A stretch of DNA of 64,000 nucleotides from Streptomyces canus 299MFChir4.1 (GCF_000383615.1 NZ_KB911585.1:220939-284938), one strand, 5' to 3'. Positions 1 to 8,241 are shown, numbered from the stretch's first letter. A program made the numbers and translations. The notes: generated by a model from the letters alone, not told the origin.

Positions 1-327
1 GGGGTCGACGCCGTCCATGGCCTGGATCTTGATCAGGAACTCGTCACGGAGCGCGGCCGGCCTGCGGGGCGGTTCGGCGGCGAACGCGCTCAGTTCGCGC
101 CGGCCGGTCTCGGTGAGGGTGAACAGCCGCTTGTTCGGCCTGCGTTCCTGCTGCACCACCCGCGCCTCGATCAGCCCGTCCTCCGCCAGGCGCTCCAGCT
201 CGCGGTAGAGCTGCTGAGGGGTCGCGGGCCAGAAGTTCGCCAGCGAGACGTCGAAGACCTTGGACAGTTCGTAGCCCGAGGCCTCGCCCTCCAGCAGAGC
301 GGCCAGGACGGCGTACTTGAGCGACAT
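1..327 (-). CDS. PadR-family transcriptional regulator (C-terminus cut off by window edge)
   Basis: About 109 codons are visible before the frame runs off the window. The N-terminus reads MSLKYAVLAALLEGEASGYE, the usual PadR opening, followed by the winged-helix region with WPATPQQLYRELERLAEDGL and the wing LFTLTETGRREL. PadR proteins are dimeric repressors, often of exporters or detoxification genes, released by small molecules. The ATG at 325-327 was chosen because the family motif begins there. The gene is divergent from the SnoaL-like gene, leaving about 68 bp for both promoters, so the neighbour is a plausible target; that is inference. The effector-binding C-terminal half is outside the window. 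Confidence 0.85.
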   Translation of the reverse strand, partial: MSLKYAVLAALLEGEASGYELSKVFDVSLANFWPATPQQLYRELERLAEDGLIEARVVQQERRPNKRLFTLTETGRRELSAFAAEPPRRPAALRDEFLIKIQAMDGVDP

Positions 328-395
328 GTGGACACGCTAGCAGCAGGTGATTAATCTACTCCACACCTACTCAACAATTTGACTATGGAGACGTG

Positions 396-788
396 ATGCG
401 AGCGTTCCGAGAAGCGGTCGAAGCAGGGGACCTCGGCGCGGTGGAGGCGTTGCTGGCCGACAACGTGGTCTTCACGAGTCCGGTGGTGTTCAAGCCGTAC
501 GAGGGCAAGGCCATCACGGCGGCGATCCTGAGCGCGGTCATCAAGGTCTTCGAGGACTTCCGCTATGTGAGCGAGCTGAGCAGCGAGGACGGCCGCGACC
601 ACGCGCTGGTCTTCGCGACCCGGGTCGGCGAACGAGCGCTGGACGGCTGCGACTTCATCCATGTCGACGAGAACGGCCTGATCGACCGGTTCATGGTGAT
701 GGTCCGTCCCCTGTCGGCCGCGCAGGCCCTCGCGGCGGCCATGGGGGCGCGATTCGAGGAGATCGCGAAGGAGGCGGCCCTTCGCTAG
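396..788 (+). CDS. SnoaL-like / NTF2-fold small protein
   Basis: A 130-residue protein with the NTF2-like layout: N-terminal helices (FREAVEAGDLGAVEALLADN), a strand (VVFTSP) and the late segment FIHVDENGLIDRFMVMVRP typical of the SnoaL_2 fold. Members are polyketide cyclases, isomerases or uncharacterised ligand-binding proteins, and no diagnostic catalytic pair can be assigned, so the function is open. A GTG directly precedes the ATG; the ATG at 396 is preferred because GGAG ends at 390. It is divergent from the padR gene and may be under its control. Confidence 0.75.
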   Translation: MRAFREAVEAGDLGAVEALLADNVVFTSPVVFKPYEGKAITAAILSAVIKVFEDFRYVSELSSEDGRDHALVFATRVGERALDGCDFIHVDENGLIDRFMVMVRPLSAAQALAAAMGARFEEIAKEAALR

Positions 789-938
789 GCCGGGGCGGTC
801 ATCCCCGCCGACAGGAGGCGAAGTCGTGTTTCCTGCGCAGGCCCCTCACCGGCCCGGTCGCGGGCCCGGTGCGCCCCCTCGTCGACATCGGACCCGGCGA
901 AGGCGATCACGAACGCAATCGACGCCTGAAAGTCCGCT

Positions 939-2390
939 TCAGCCGACCCGCTCGCCCGGCATGGGCCGGGCCTCGTCCGGAGCGGGCCCCGAGGTGCGCG
1001 CCGTCCGCCGGGTCGCCGGGCGCAGCAGCACGAGCGCGCAGCCGATGCCGGTCACCGCGAGCACGACGCACGCGGTGAACGCGGCCTGGTGGCCCGCCGT
1101 CAGAGCCGCGAGCCGCCCGGTGCCGACCGTGTGCGACACGGTCGCGGAGGTGACGACGGCGACGCCGAAGGCCCCGCCGATCTGGAACGCGGCCGTCTGG
1201 ACTCCGGAGGCGACGCCGGAGTCCCGTTCGCCGACCCCGGTCAGGGCGGCGATGGACCCGGCGACCGCGCAGGCCCCGACGCCGGGCCCGAAGAGCAGCA
1301 GGGCGGGCAGCAGGTCGCGGACGAAGCCGCCGTCCACGGGCACTCCGGTCAGCAGCAGGGCGGCCAGGGCGGACAGCGCCAGTCCGCCCACGGCGACCGC
1401 CCGGGCGCCGGTCCTGGTGACCAGGGCCTGTCCGGCGTACGACCCGACGACCGCGCCCAGCGGCATCACGACGTTGGCGAGGCCGAAGCGCAGCGGCGAC
1501 CAGCCGAGGACGCCCTGGCCGTACTGGGACAGCGTGTACGACATCCCGAAGGCGGTGGCGCCGAGCAGGAAGACGACCAGGTTGGCACCGCTCACCGTCC
1601 GGGAACGCAGCAGCCGCAGCGGCACGAGCGGGGCCTTCGCCCGGGACTCGGTGCGCAGGAAGACGAGGGCGAGCACCACCGCGAGGGCCAGCAGGCCGGT
1701 CGTCCGCGCCGACAGCCATCCGGCGCGGGGTGCCTCGACGACGGCGTACACGCAGGCGACCAGGGCGCCGGTGGCGGTGAGGGCGCCGATCGGGTCGAAG
1801 GAGCGGGTACGCGCCTCGGTGCGGCTCTCGCGCAGCAGCACCGGGCTCAGTGCCAGCAGGACCAGGGCGACGGGCACGTTGAGGAAGAAGACCCACTGCC
1901 AGCCGAGGACATCCGTGAGAGGGCCGCCGATCAGCAGGGCGGCGGTCGCGCCGAAGCCGCCGCTGCCGGACCAGAGGGCGAGCGCCTTGTTGCGTTCGGG
2001 GCCCTCCTCGAAGGTGTTCAGCAGGATCGACAGGGCGGTGGGCGCCATGACGGCGGCCGAGACGCCCTGGACCGCTCGGGCGGCGATCAGTACGGCGGCC
2101 GTGCCGGCGAACCCGCACCACAGCGAGGAGAGCCCGAACAGCAGGGTGCCCGTCATGAAGACGCGGCGGCGGCCCAGCAGGTCGGCGATCCGGCCGCCGA
2201 GCAGCAGCAGTCCGCCGAAGCTGAGCAGATACGCGCTCATCACCCATTGGGCGCCGCTCGGGGAGAAGCCGAGGCCGTCGGCGATCGAGGGCAGGGCCAG
2301 GACGACGATCTGCGCGTCCAGGATCACCATGAACCCGGCGACGCAGAGCAGACAGAGGGCGTACCAGCGGCGGGCGTCGGTGGCGGTCAT
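939..2390 (-). CDS. MFS drug-resistance transporter, DHA2 (14-TM) family
   Basis: A 483-residue integral membrane protein matching the EmrB/QacA group: first helix around LCLLCVAGFMVILDAQIVVL, motif A as GGRIADLLGRRR and motif C-like AVQGVSAAVMAPTALS, with hydrophobic segments throughout. The family exports lipophilic compounds using the proton gradient. The ATG at 2388-2390 has GGAGGT six bases upstream. It lies just after the ECF42 sigma gene on the same strand. An ECF-type promoter identical in layout to the one before the DGPF operon overlaps the 3' end of the sigma gene, so it is probably a sigma target. Substrate unknown. Confidence 0.9.
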   Translation of the reverse strand: MTATDARRWYALCLLCVAGFMVILDAQIVVLALPSIADGLGFSPSGAQWVMSAYLLSFGGLLLLGGRIADLLGRRRVFMTGTLLFGLSSLWCGFAGTAAVLIAARAVQGVSAAVMAPTALSILLNTFEEGPERNKALALWSGSGGFGATAALLIGGPLTDVLGWQWVFFLNVPVALVLLALSPVLLRESRTEARTRSFDPIGALTATGALVACVYAVVEAPRAGWLSARTTGLLALAVVLALVFLRTESRAKAPLVPLRLLRSRTVSGANLVVFLLGATAFGMSYTLSQYGQGVLGWSPLRFGLANVVMPLGAVVGSYAGQALVTRTGARAVAVGGLALSALAALLLTGVPVDGGFVRDLLPALLLFGPGVGACAVAGSIAALTGVGERDSGVASGVQTAAFQIGGAFGVAVVTSATVSHTVGTGRLAALTAGHQAAFTACVVLAVTGIGCALVLLRPATRRTARTSGPAPDEARPMPGERVG

Positions 2391-2426
2391 GGGGACCTCC
2401 GGTGTCTCGGGATTGCCTTCACCCCA

Positions 2427-2455
2427 CCGACGAACGCCTCCTACGCGGATCGACA
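2427..2455 (-). promoter_or_regulatory. Putative ECF42 promoter for the MFS gene
   Basis: On the minus strand TGTCGA (2450-2455) is followed after exactly 17 bases by CGTCGG (2427-2432), then TGGGGTG. The -35 element lies inside the last codons of the sigma gene. The same pair with the same 17-base spacing occurs before the DGPF operon. ECF42 sigma factors are known to recognise a TGTCGA-type -35; assignment to this sigma factor is inference. Confidence 0.65.
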
Positions 2456-3676
2456 CTCCGCGAGCCGCTTTTCGAGGAAGTGCCGCTCGGCGTCGTTCTC
2501 CACCAGCTCCAGAGCCCGCTCGTACGCCCGGGCCGCCTCGGTCGTACGGCCGCTGCGGCGCAGCAGGTCGGCGCGCGTCGCGGGGAGCAGGTGGTAGCCG
2601 CTCAGCTCGCCCTCCCGCTCCAGTTCCGCGACCAGGGCCAGCCCCGCGTCGGGGCCCCGGGCCATGCCGACGGCCACCGCGCGGTTGAGGCGGACCACGG
2701 CCGAGGGCACGAAGCGGACCAGTTCGCCGTACAGGGCGGCGATGTCGGCCCAGTCGGTGTCCTCGGCCGTGGCGGCCGTCGTGTGGCAGGCGGCGATGGC
2801 GGCCTGGATCTGGTACGGCCCGGGCCGGCCGCGACGCAGCGCGGTCTCCAGCAGGGCCGCGCCCTCGCCGACCTCCTCGCGGTCCCATGCCGTGCGGTCC
2901 TGGTCCTCCAGGGTCACGAGGTCGCCGGCCGCGTCCACCCGGGTCTCGCGGCGGGCGTCGTGCAGGAGGAGCAGCGCGAGCAGGCCGAGGGCCTCGGGCT
3001 CGTCGGGCATGAGCCGGACCAGGACACGGGCCAGCCGGATCGCCTCCGCGCACAGGTTCCGTCGTACGAGATCGGCGCCCGAGGTGGCCGCGTACCCCTC
3101 GTTGAACAGCAGGTAGATCACGCCGAGCACGCCCGTCGTGCGCTCGGGCAGCAGGTGGGCGGGCGGCACCCGGTAGGGGATACCGGCGTTGCGGATCTTC
3201 TTCTTGGCCCGCACCAGGCGCTGCGCCATGGTCGCCTCGGGGACGAGGAAGGCGCGGGCGATCTCCGGCGTGGTCAGTCCGGCGAGGGTGCGCAGGGTCA
3301 GGGCGACGCGGGCCTCGATGTGCAGCGCCGGGTGGCAGCAGGTGAAGATCAGCCGCAGCCGGTCGTCCTGGACACCGCTGTCGTCGTACGGCTCCTCGGG
3401 TGCCGTGAGCATGGCCGCCTCCCGTATCTTCCGCTCGCCGACCGCCTCCCGGCGCAGGACGTCCATGGCCCGGTGGCGGGCGGTCGTGGTGAGCCAGGCG
3501 CCGGGGCGGCGCGGGACGCCGTCGCGCCGCCACCGGTCGAGGGCCTGGGCGAAGGCGTCCTGCGCGCACTCCTCGGCGAGGTCCCAGTCGCCGGTCACCC
3601 GGATCAGGGTGGCGACGACCTGGCCCCACTCCTCCCGGAAGGCGGCGGCGACGGCCTCCTGTGCGCTCACTCCCAC
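2441..3676 (-). CDS. ECF42-type RNA polymerase sigma factor with C-terminal extension
   Basis: A 411-residue protein, about twice the length of a plain ECF sigma factor. Region 2 (WDLAEECAQDAFAQALDRW) and region 4 (LAGLTTPEIARAFLVPEATM) occupy the first 165 residues. A long TPR-like C-terminal extension follows, carrying the DRxxWD signature (QDRTAWDREE, about residue 260) and the end motif NDAERHFLEKRLAE, both typical of ECF42. These factors have no anti-sigma; the extension controls activity, and they pair with DGPF proteins, as here. The GTG start at 3676 overlaps the upstream DGPF stop by 10 bases, so translation is probably coupled. Confidence 0.92.
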   Translation of the reverse strand: MGVSAQEAVAAAFREEWGQVVATLIRVTGDWDLAEECAQDAFAQALDRWRRDGVPRRPGAWLTTTARHRAMDVLRREAVGERKIREAAMLTAPEEPYDDSGVQDDRLRLIFTCCHPALHIEARVALTLRTLAGLTTPEIARAFLVPEATMAQRLVRAKKKIRNAGIPYRVPPAHLLPERTTGVLGVIYLLFNEGYAATSGADLVRRNLCAEAIRLARVLVRLMPDEPEALGLLALLLLHDARRETRVDAAGDLVTLEDQDRTAWDREEVGEGAALLETALRRGRPGPYQIQAAIAACHTTAATAEDTDWADIAALYGELVRFVPSAVVRLNRAVAVGMARGPDAGLALVAELEREGELSGYHLLPATRADLLRRSGRTTEAARAYERALELVENDAERHFLEKRLAECRSA

Positions 3677-4008
3677 ACTGGCCGTACTTCCACGGAGCCG
3701 CCCGCGAGCGCCGCCGGGTGCCGGGAGGCGAGGGAGATCGCCTCGTCCAGGTCGGCGACCTCGATGATGTCGATGCCGGCGATGTACTCCTTTGACTCGA
3801 TGAACGGGCCGTCGGTGAGCAGGACCTCGTCGCCCTGGACGCGCACGGTGGTGGCGTCGGAGGCGGGGCGCAGACGGGCTCCGCCCTTGACGAGGTCGCG
3901 GCTGCGGACCTCCTCGATGTAGGAGGTGAAGCGGGGGTCGTCGGCGATCTCGGCGGGGCTGAGTTCCTCGCCGCCGGCGGGGGTGCAGATCAGCAGGACG
4001 TACTTCAT
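3667..4008 (-). CDS. YCII-related DGPF-domain protein
   Basis: A 113-residue single-domain protein opening MKYVLLICTPAGGEE and containing LLTDGPFIESKEYIAGIDI, the DGPF signature, followed by DLDEAISLASRHPAA. The ferredoxin-like YCII fold is associated with ECF42 sigma factors, but its biochemical role is not established. The ATG overlaps the upstream gene as ATGA, and its own stop overlaps the sigma start, so the three genes form a tight operon. A role in modulating sigma activity or producing its signal is possible but unproven. Confidence 0.9.
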   Translation of the reverse strand: MKYVLLICTPAGGEELSPAEIADDPRFTSYIEEVRSRDLVKGGARLRPASDATTVRVQGDEVLLTDGPFIESKEYIAGIDIIEVADLDEAISLASRHPAALAGGSVEVRPVWE

Positions 4009-4682
4009 GACCGCTCCTCGGTGGTGCGGGAGATGTGCTCGTGTGCGATCAGCCAGCGGGGGCCGACGTCGCGGTAGCCGGTGGTGACACGCTGCAGCCC
4101 GTCGCCGGTACGGATGAGGGCGTGGGCGAAGGCGATGCTCTCGTCGACACGGACCCGGAACTCCAGGACCTCGCGGGTGACCGGCCCGGTGGACGTCTCG
4201 GCGAAGGCCTTGCGGAGCGCCTCGACACCCCTGTGGTGCCGGCCCTCCACCACGACCTCCGCGTCCGGGGCGAAGCAGGCGAGCGTCCGCTCGACGTCTC
4301 CGGTGCGCGCCGCCTCCGTCAGCTCGGCGTCGAGGCGGCGGATCTGCCCCTCGGCGTCCTCGTCCTCCCAGAACGGCCGTACCTCCAGGGCCCCGATCGT
4401 CGCCACGGGGTGCTTGGCGGCCGCCTCGACCGCCTCCTCCAGGGTGTCGCACTCCAGGACGTCGAAGCCGGCGACGTACTCCTTGGTCTCCGCGAACGGG
4501 CCGTCGGTGCGCAGCACCTCGCCGCCGCGCACCCGCACGGTGACCGCGTCGGCGGGCAGCGCGAGCCGGTGCCCGTGCAGCCGTACGCCACGGTCGCCGA
4601 GCTCCTCGACCCAGGGTTCGACGGGTGCCATGCCCGAGGCGTCGTTGGTGTCGTCGCCGCAGACGAGCAGCATGTACTTCAT
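4005..4682 (-). CDS. DGPF (YCII) domain fused to a SnoaL-like domain
   Basis: A 225-residue fusion. Residues 1-105 form a YCII domain with VLRTDGPFAETKEYVAGFDV. Residues 110-225 are NTF2/SnoaL-like (LDAELTEAARTGDVERTLAC, ending RWLIAHEHISRTTEE). SnoaL-type domains also regulate ECF41 factors, so the fusion joins two partner domains of extended ECF sigma factors. It is the first gene of the operon and has a putative ECF promoter immediately upstream. The ATG at 4682 has GGAGG nearby. Confidence 0.88.
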   Translation of the reverse strand: MKYMLLVCGDDTNDASGMAPVEPWVEELGDRGVRLHGHRLALPADAVTVRVRGGEVLRTDGPFAETKEYVAGFDVLECDTLEEAVEAAAKHPVATIGALEVRPFWEDEDAEGQIRRLDAELTEAARTGDVERTLACFAPDAEVVVEGRHHRGVEALRKAFAETSTGPVTREVLEFRVRVDESIAFAHALIRTGDGLQRVTTGYRDVGPRWLIAHEHISRTTEERS

Positions 4683-4718
4683 GGTTCCTCCCGGTCCTCA
4701 TGTGCTTCCTACACCCCG

Positions 4719-4747
4719 CCGACGAACGGGACCGGCCGGAATCGACA
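4719..4747 (-). promoter_or_regulatory. Putative ECF42 promoter for the DGPF-sigma operon
   Basis: TGTCGA (4742-4747) and CGTCGG (4719-4724) are separated by 17 bases on the minus strand, followed by CGGGGTG. The flanking GTT before CGTCGG and GGGGTG after it match the MFS promoter. This implies autoregulation of the sigma operon. Confidence 0.65.
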
Positions 4748-4790
4748 CCGGCGCGCGAAAAAAGGGACCGGTTCGCGATTGGATGGCCTC

Positions 4791-5618
4791 ATGACGTCCG
4801 ACGAGCACGCGCGGCTGATGCGGGTCAACCAGGCCAACTGGGACGCCCGCACCCCCGTCCACCTCGCCAGCCGGTTCTACGGCCTCGATCAGGACCTCGA
4901 TCCGGAGCGCTGGTTCGCCAACTTCGAGTGGGAGGACCTCGGCGAGCTCACCGGCCGTGACGTGCTCCACCTCCAGTGCCATCTCGGCACGGAGACGGTC
5001 GCCCTCGCCCGCCGTGGGGCCCGGGCGGTGGGCCTGGACTTCTCGGCGGCCTCCGTCACGGCCGCCCAGGGGATCGCGGCGCGCGCGGGCGTGGACGTCG
5101 AGTACGTGCGGGCGAACGTGTACGACGCCGTCGAGGCGCTGGGAGGACAGCGGTTCGACGTCGTGTACACCGGGAAGGGCGCGCTGTGCTACCTGCCCGA
5201 CCTGGCACGGTGGGCGGACGTGATCGCCCGACTGCTGCGTCCGGGTGGCCTGTTGTACGTGGTCGAGTTCCATCCGCTGCTCAACTCGCTGGGCCCCAAG
5301 CCCGCTCCGGACGAGGGGCCGGAACTCCTCCTGCGCCACGACTACCTGGGCGGCGACGGCCCCGTGCACCGGGACGCGACTCGCACGTACACCGACGGTC
5401 CGGCCGTCGAGGGCGCCACGGCGAGCTACGAGTGGACGCATGGAATAGGAGAGGTCGTCACCGCGTTGACGGGGGTGGGACTGGGTGTCCGGAGTCTGCG
5501 CGAAAGCGATGAACTGCCCTGGCCGCGCTGGTCGCGGATGACCCGCACGGCGTCCGGCTGGTGGCGGCTTCCCGAGCCGCGGATCCCGCTGCTGTACGGA
5601 CTCCTCGCCACGCGCTGA
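4791..5618 (+). CDS. Class I SAM-dependent methyltransferase
   Basis: A 275-residue protein with the Rossmann methyltransferase order: motif I as VLHLQCHLGTETVALARRGA (residues ~58-77), acidic motif II GLDFS, motif IV FDVVYTGKGALCYLPD and post-motif LLRPGGLLYVVEFH. The start of motif I has HLQCHLGTET in place of the usual GxGxG, a form common in one actinobacterial methyltransferase subfamily. Substrate unknown. The ATG at 4791 follows a weak purine stretch (GGAT). It is divergent from the DGPF operon and shares its upstream region. Confidence 0.85.
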   Translation: MTSDEHARLMRVNQANWDARTPVHLASRFYGLDQDLDPERWFANFEWEDLGELTGRDVLHLQCHLGTETVALARRGARAVGLDFSAASVTAAQGIAARAGVDVEYVRANVYDAVEALGGQRFDVVYTGKGALCYLPDLARWADVIARLLRPGGLLYVVEFHPLLNSLGPKPAPDEGPELLLRHDYLGGDGPVHRDATRTYTDGPAVEGATASYEWTHGIGEVVTALTGVGLGVRSLRESDELPWPRWSRMTRTASGWWRLPEPRIPLLYGLLATR

Positions 5619-5843
5619 GTAGCCGTGGTACGGTCCTGCTAGCACTTGTGTACGCCCGTTTCGGGGCGCCGGTGCCAGTTCCCTCTCCTCCCGCCGGTCG
5701 TTGTACCGGCTTCTCCTCAGTACCTCGCAGCTCTTGTGGGTGCTGCCTTCCGCCGCCCGAAGGCGTTGTCCGCCTTCCCTCTCGCGGCTTCCCCCCTCCT
5801 TCCGCATGTCCCATGCCTTCCGTCCTCGAAAGGACAGACCATC
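5619..5843 (+). promoter_or_regulatory. C-rich, G-poor leader upstream of the short Rho gene (rut-like)
   Basis: The 225 bases before the rho start are strikingly pyrimidine-rich. A hand count of 5770-5828 gives about 32 C and 9 G in 59 bases on the sense strand, with very few A. Long unstructured C-over-G stretches are the hallmark of Rho utilisation sites, and rho genes are autoregulated by termination in their leaders in other bacteria. Autoregulation here is inference; no experiment supports it. Confidence 0.5.
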
Positions 5844-6980
5844 ATGACCACCACTCTCGAAAGCCCCCCAGTACAGCAGCAGCCCCCGGTCCGCGCCGTC
5901 ACCGGCGTCCTCGACATCGACGCGGGCGGGAAGGGTCACCTCCGTGCCGCGAGCCTGCTGCCCTCGCCCTCCGACCCCCAGGTCTCCCCCGCCCTGATCC
6001 GCCGCTTCGGCCTGCGCAAGGGGGACGTCGTCGACGGGGTGCGCGGCACCCAGCGCGCCCTCACCGAGGTCGCCCGCGTCAACGGCCACGAACCCGGCCG
6101 GAACCGTCGCTCCTTCCACGACCTCACACCCCTGCACCCGCGCGAGCGGATCCGGCTCGAACACCCGGCGTCAGGACTGACCGGGCGGGTCGCGGATCTG
6201 ATCGCGCCCGTCGGCAAGGGCCAGCGCGGGCTGATCGTGGCCCCGCCCAAGACCGGCAAGACGGTGCTGCTTCAGCAGATCGCGGCCGCCGTCGCCGGCA
6301 ACCACCCCGAGTGCCGCCTGATGGTGGTGCTGCTCGACGAACGCCCCGAGGAGGTCACCGACATGCGGCGCTCCGTGCGCGGCGAGGTGTACGCCTCGAC
6401 GTTCGACCGCACGCCCAAGCAGCACATCGCGCTCGCCGAGCTGGTCATCGAGCGGGCCAAGCGGCTCGTCGAGGCCGGCGAGGACGTCGTGATCCTGCTC
6501 GACTCCCTGACCCGGTTGTGCCGGGCCCACAACAACGCGGCTCCCGGCAACGGCCGCACCCTCAGCGGCGGTGTCGACGCGACCGCGCTGATCGGGCCGA
6601 AGAAGTTCTTCGGCGCCGCCCGGCTCGCCGAGGAGGGCGGCTCGCTGACCATCCTCGCCACCGCCCTGGTGGAGACCGGTTCGCGCGCCGACGACTTCTA
6701 CTTCGAGGAGCTCAAGAGCACCGGCAACATGGAGCTGCGCCTGGACCGCGAACTCGCCTCCCGCCGTGTCTTCCCGGCCGTCGCCGTCAACCCCTCCGGC
6801 ACCCGTCGCGAGGAACGCCTGCTGACTCCGGCGGAGTTGACCGCCGTACGAGGACTGCGCAGGGTTCTTCAGAACGGCGACGGCCAGGGCAACCTGGAGA
6901 CGCTCCTCCAGCGGATGCGCGAGACGCCGGACAACGCGACCTTCCTGCGCCGGATCCAGCCGACCCTGCCCGGCGGCTGA
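5844..6980 (+). CDS. Short Rho-type transcription termination factor (probable second Rho)
   Basis: A 378-residue ATPase. The primary RNA-binding CSD is at residues ~40-75 (VSPALIRRFGLRKGDVVDGV), followed by the linker FHDLTPLHPRERIRLE. The Walker A motif is APPKTGKT, with DERPEEVTDM, Walker B ILLDSLTRLCRAHN, the Q-loop region GGVDATALIGPKKFFGAAR and the arginine region NPSGTRREE. E. coli Rho is 419 residues and the usual streptomycete Rho about 700 with a long Arg-rich insert; this one lacks that insert. It is therefore probably a paralogue used under special conditions. AAGGA at 5829-5833 supports the ATG. Confidence 0.9.
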   Translation: MTTTLESPPVQQQPPVRAVTGVLDIDAGGKGHLRAASLLPSPSDPQVSPALIRRFGLRKGDVVDGVRGTQRALTEVARVNGHEPGRNRRSFHDLTPLHPRERIRLEHPASGLTGRVADLIAPVGKGQRGLIVAPPKTGKTVLLQQIAAAVAGNHPECRLMVVLLDERPEEVTDMRRSVRGEVYASTFDRTPKQHIALAELVIERAKRLVEAGEDVVILLDSLTRLCRAHNNAAPGNGRTLSGGVDATALIGPKKFFGAARLAEEGGSLTILATALVETGSRADDFYFEELKSTGNMELRLDRELASRRVFPAVAVNPSGTRREERLLTPAELTAVRGLRRVLQNGDGQGNLETLLQRMRETPDNATFLRRIQPTLPGG

Positions 6981-7053
6981 CGGGCCATCCCCCGTCCGGG
7001 TGCTCACGCGCCCCGCACGGCCCGGGCAGCGCGGTGTACGGCCGGTCCGTTCC

Positions 7054-7066
7054 TAGCTTTGCAGTA
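7054..7066 (+). promoter_or_regulatory. -10 element implying a leaderless dacA-like transcript
   Basis: TAGCTT (7054-7059) ends six bases before the ATG at 7066, placing the expected transcription start on or next to the A of ATG. No Shine-Dalgarno is present in the short upstream sequence. A -35 element is not obvious. Confidence 0.4.
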
Positions 7067-8241
7067 TGACTATCGGATTTCCCTCCCGGGTTGCCGTCTC
7101 GACCTGCGCCCTGTGCATGACGGGACTGCTGGTGTTCGCCTCCGCGACGGCAGCCGCGCACACGGGCTCCGACCCCGGCGCGTCCGGCGCACCGCCGCCC
7201 GCGGCCGCGTCACCCGCCGTGCTGTACCGCCCCGGTGTCCAGGTCCGGCCGCACCGGGGCGTGCCCCGGGTCCCGGACGTGTCCGCCCTGTCGTGGGTGG
7301 TGGCCGACGCCGACAGCGGGGAGGTCCTAGCGGCGCACGACGCCCACCGCCGGCTGCCCCCGGCCAGCACCCTGAAGACCCTGTTCGCCCTGACCGTCCT
7401 GCCGTTGCTGCCCGGCGGCCTCAGGCACACGGTCGGCGCGAACGAACTCTCGGACATCGGGCCCGGCAGCAGTCTCGTCGGGGTCGCCGAGGGACAGACC
7501 TACCAGGTGGCCGACCTGTGGCGCGGGGTCTTCCTCAACTCCGGCAACGACGCCGTGCACGTCCTGGCCGGGCTCAGCGGCGGCTGGTCCACGACGGCCG
7601 CCCGGATGCAGGCCAAGGCGCGCGCCCTGGGTGCCCGGGACACCCATGTCCGCTCCCCCGACGGCTACGACACGCCGGGCCAGGTCTCCTCGGCGTACGA
7701 CCTCGCCGTCTTCGGCCGGGCGGGGCTGCGCAACGCGGACTTCGCGCGGTACTGCGGCACGGCCGAGGCGCAGTTCCCCGGCCGGGGCGGCTGGTGGTAC
7801 GGCATCCGGAACACCAACCGGCTGCTGACCGGTGCCGACGGGGTGAAGCCCTACGACGGGCTGATCGGGATCAAGAACGGCTACACCAGCCACGCCGGCA
7901 ACACGCTCGTCGCCGCCGCCCGCCGGGGCGACCGGACCCTCGTCGTGACCGTGATGAATCCTCAGTCGGGCGGCGGCTTCACGGTCTACGAGGAGGCCCG
8001 CGCACTGCTCGACTGGGGGTTCGGCGCGGCCGGGCGGGTGGAGCCGGTGGGCTCGCTGGACGCGCTCAAGGTGAAGCCGCGGCCCGGGCCCGAGGCGGTG
8101 CCGGTCGCCGCGGCGGTCTCCTCGGAGGGCTCCGGGCCCGGCTGGCTGGCGACCTGGGCCATCCTGGGCGCCGCCGGACTCGGCGCGGGTTCGATGGCCT
8201 TGGCGCTGCGGGCCCGGTTCGGGCGGGCGACGGCCGACTGA
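7066..8241 (+). CDS. D-alanyl-D-alanine carboxypeptidase (S11 family, PBP5-like)
   Basis: A 391-residue exported enzyme that trims the terminal D-Ala from peptidoglycan stem peptides outside the membrane. A signal peptide covers residues 1-32 and a hydrophobic anchor lies near the end (LATWAILGAAGLGAGSMALA). Catalytic motifs: SxxK as PASTLKT (~residue 101), SxN as LNSGNDAVH (~161) and the third motif as GIKNGYTSHAGNT, where the usual K-T-G is K-N-G. The asparagine is unusual but the context is otherwise conserved. The 3' end overlaps the convergent glycosyltransferase gene by 256 bp. Confidence 0.9.
   Translation: MTIGFPSRVAVSTCALCMTGLLVFASATAAAHTGSDPGASGAPPPAAASPAVLYRPGVQVRPHRGVPRVPDVSALSWVVADADSGEVLAAHDAHRRLPPASTLKTLFALTVLPLLPGGLRHTVGANELSDIGPGSSLVGVAEGQTYQVADLWRGVFLNSGNDAVHVLAGLSGGWSTTAARMQAKARALGARDTHVRSPDGYDTPGQVSSAYDLAVFGRAGLRNADFARYCGTAEAQFPGRGGWWYGIRNTNRLLTGADGVKPYDGLIGIKNGYTSHAGNTLVAAARRGDRTLVVTVMNPQSGGGFTVYEEARALLDWGFGAAGRVEPVGSLDALKVKPRPGPEAVPVAAAVSSEGSGPGWLATWAILGAAGLGAGSMALALRARFGRATAD

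Noticed and set aside
826..2688. Very long plus-strand open frame opposite the MFS and sigma genes.
   Set aside because: It is Pro/Arg/Ser-rich composition-driven sequence with no family resemblance; the opposite strand encodes clear MFS and sigma-factor proteins.
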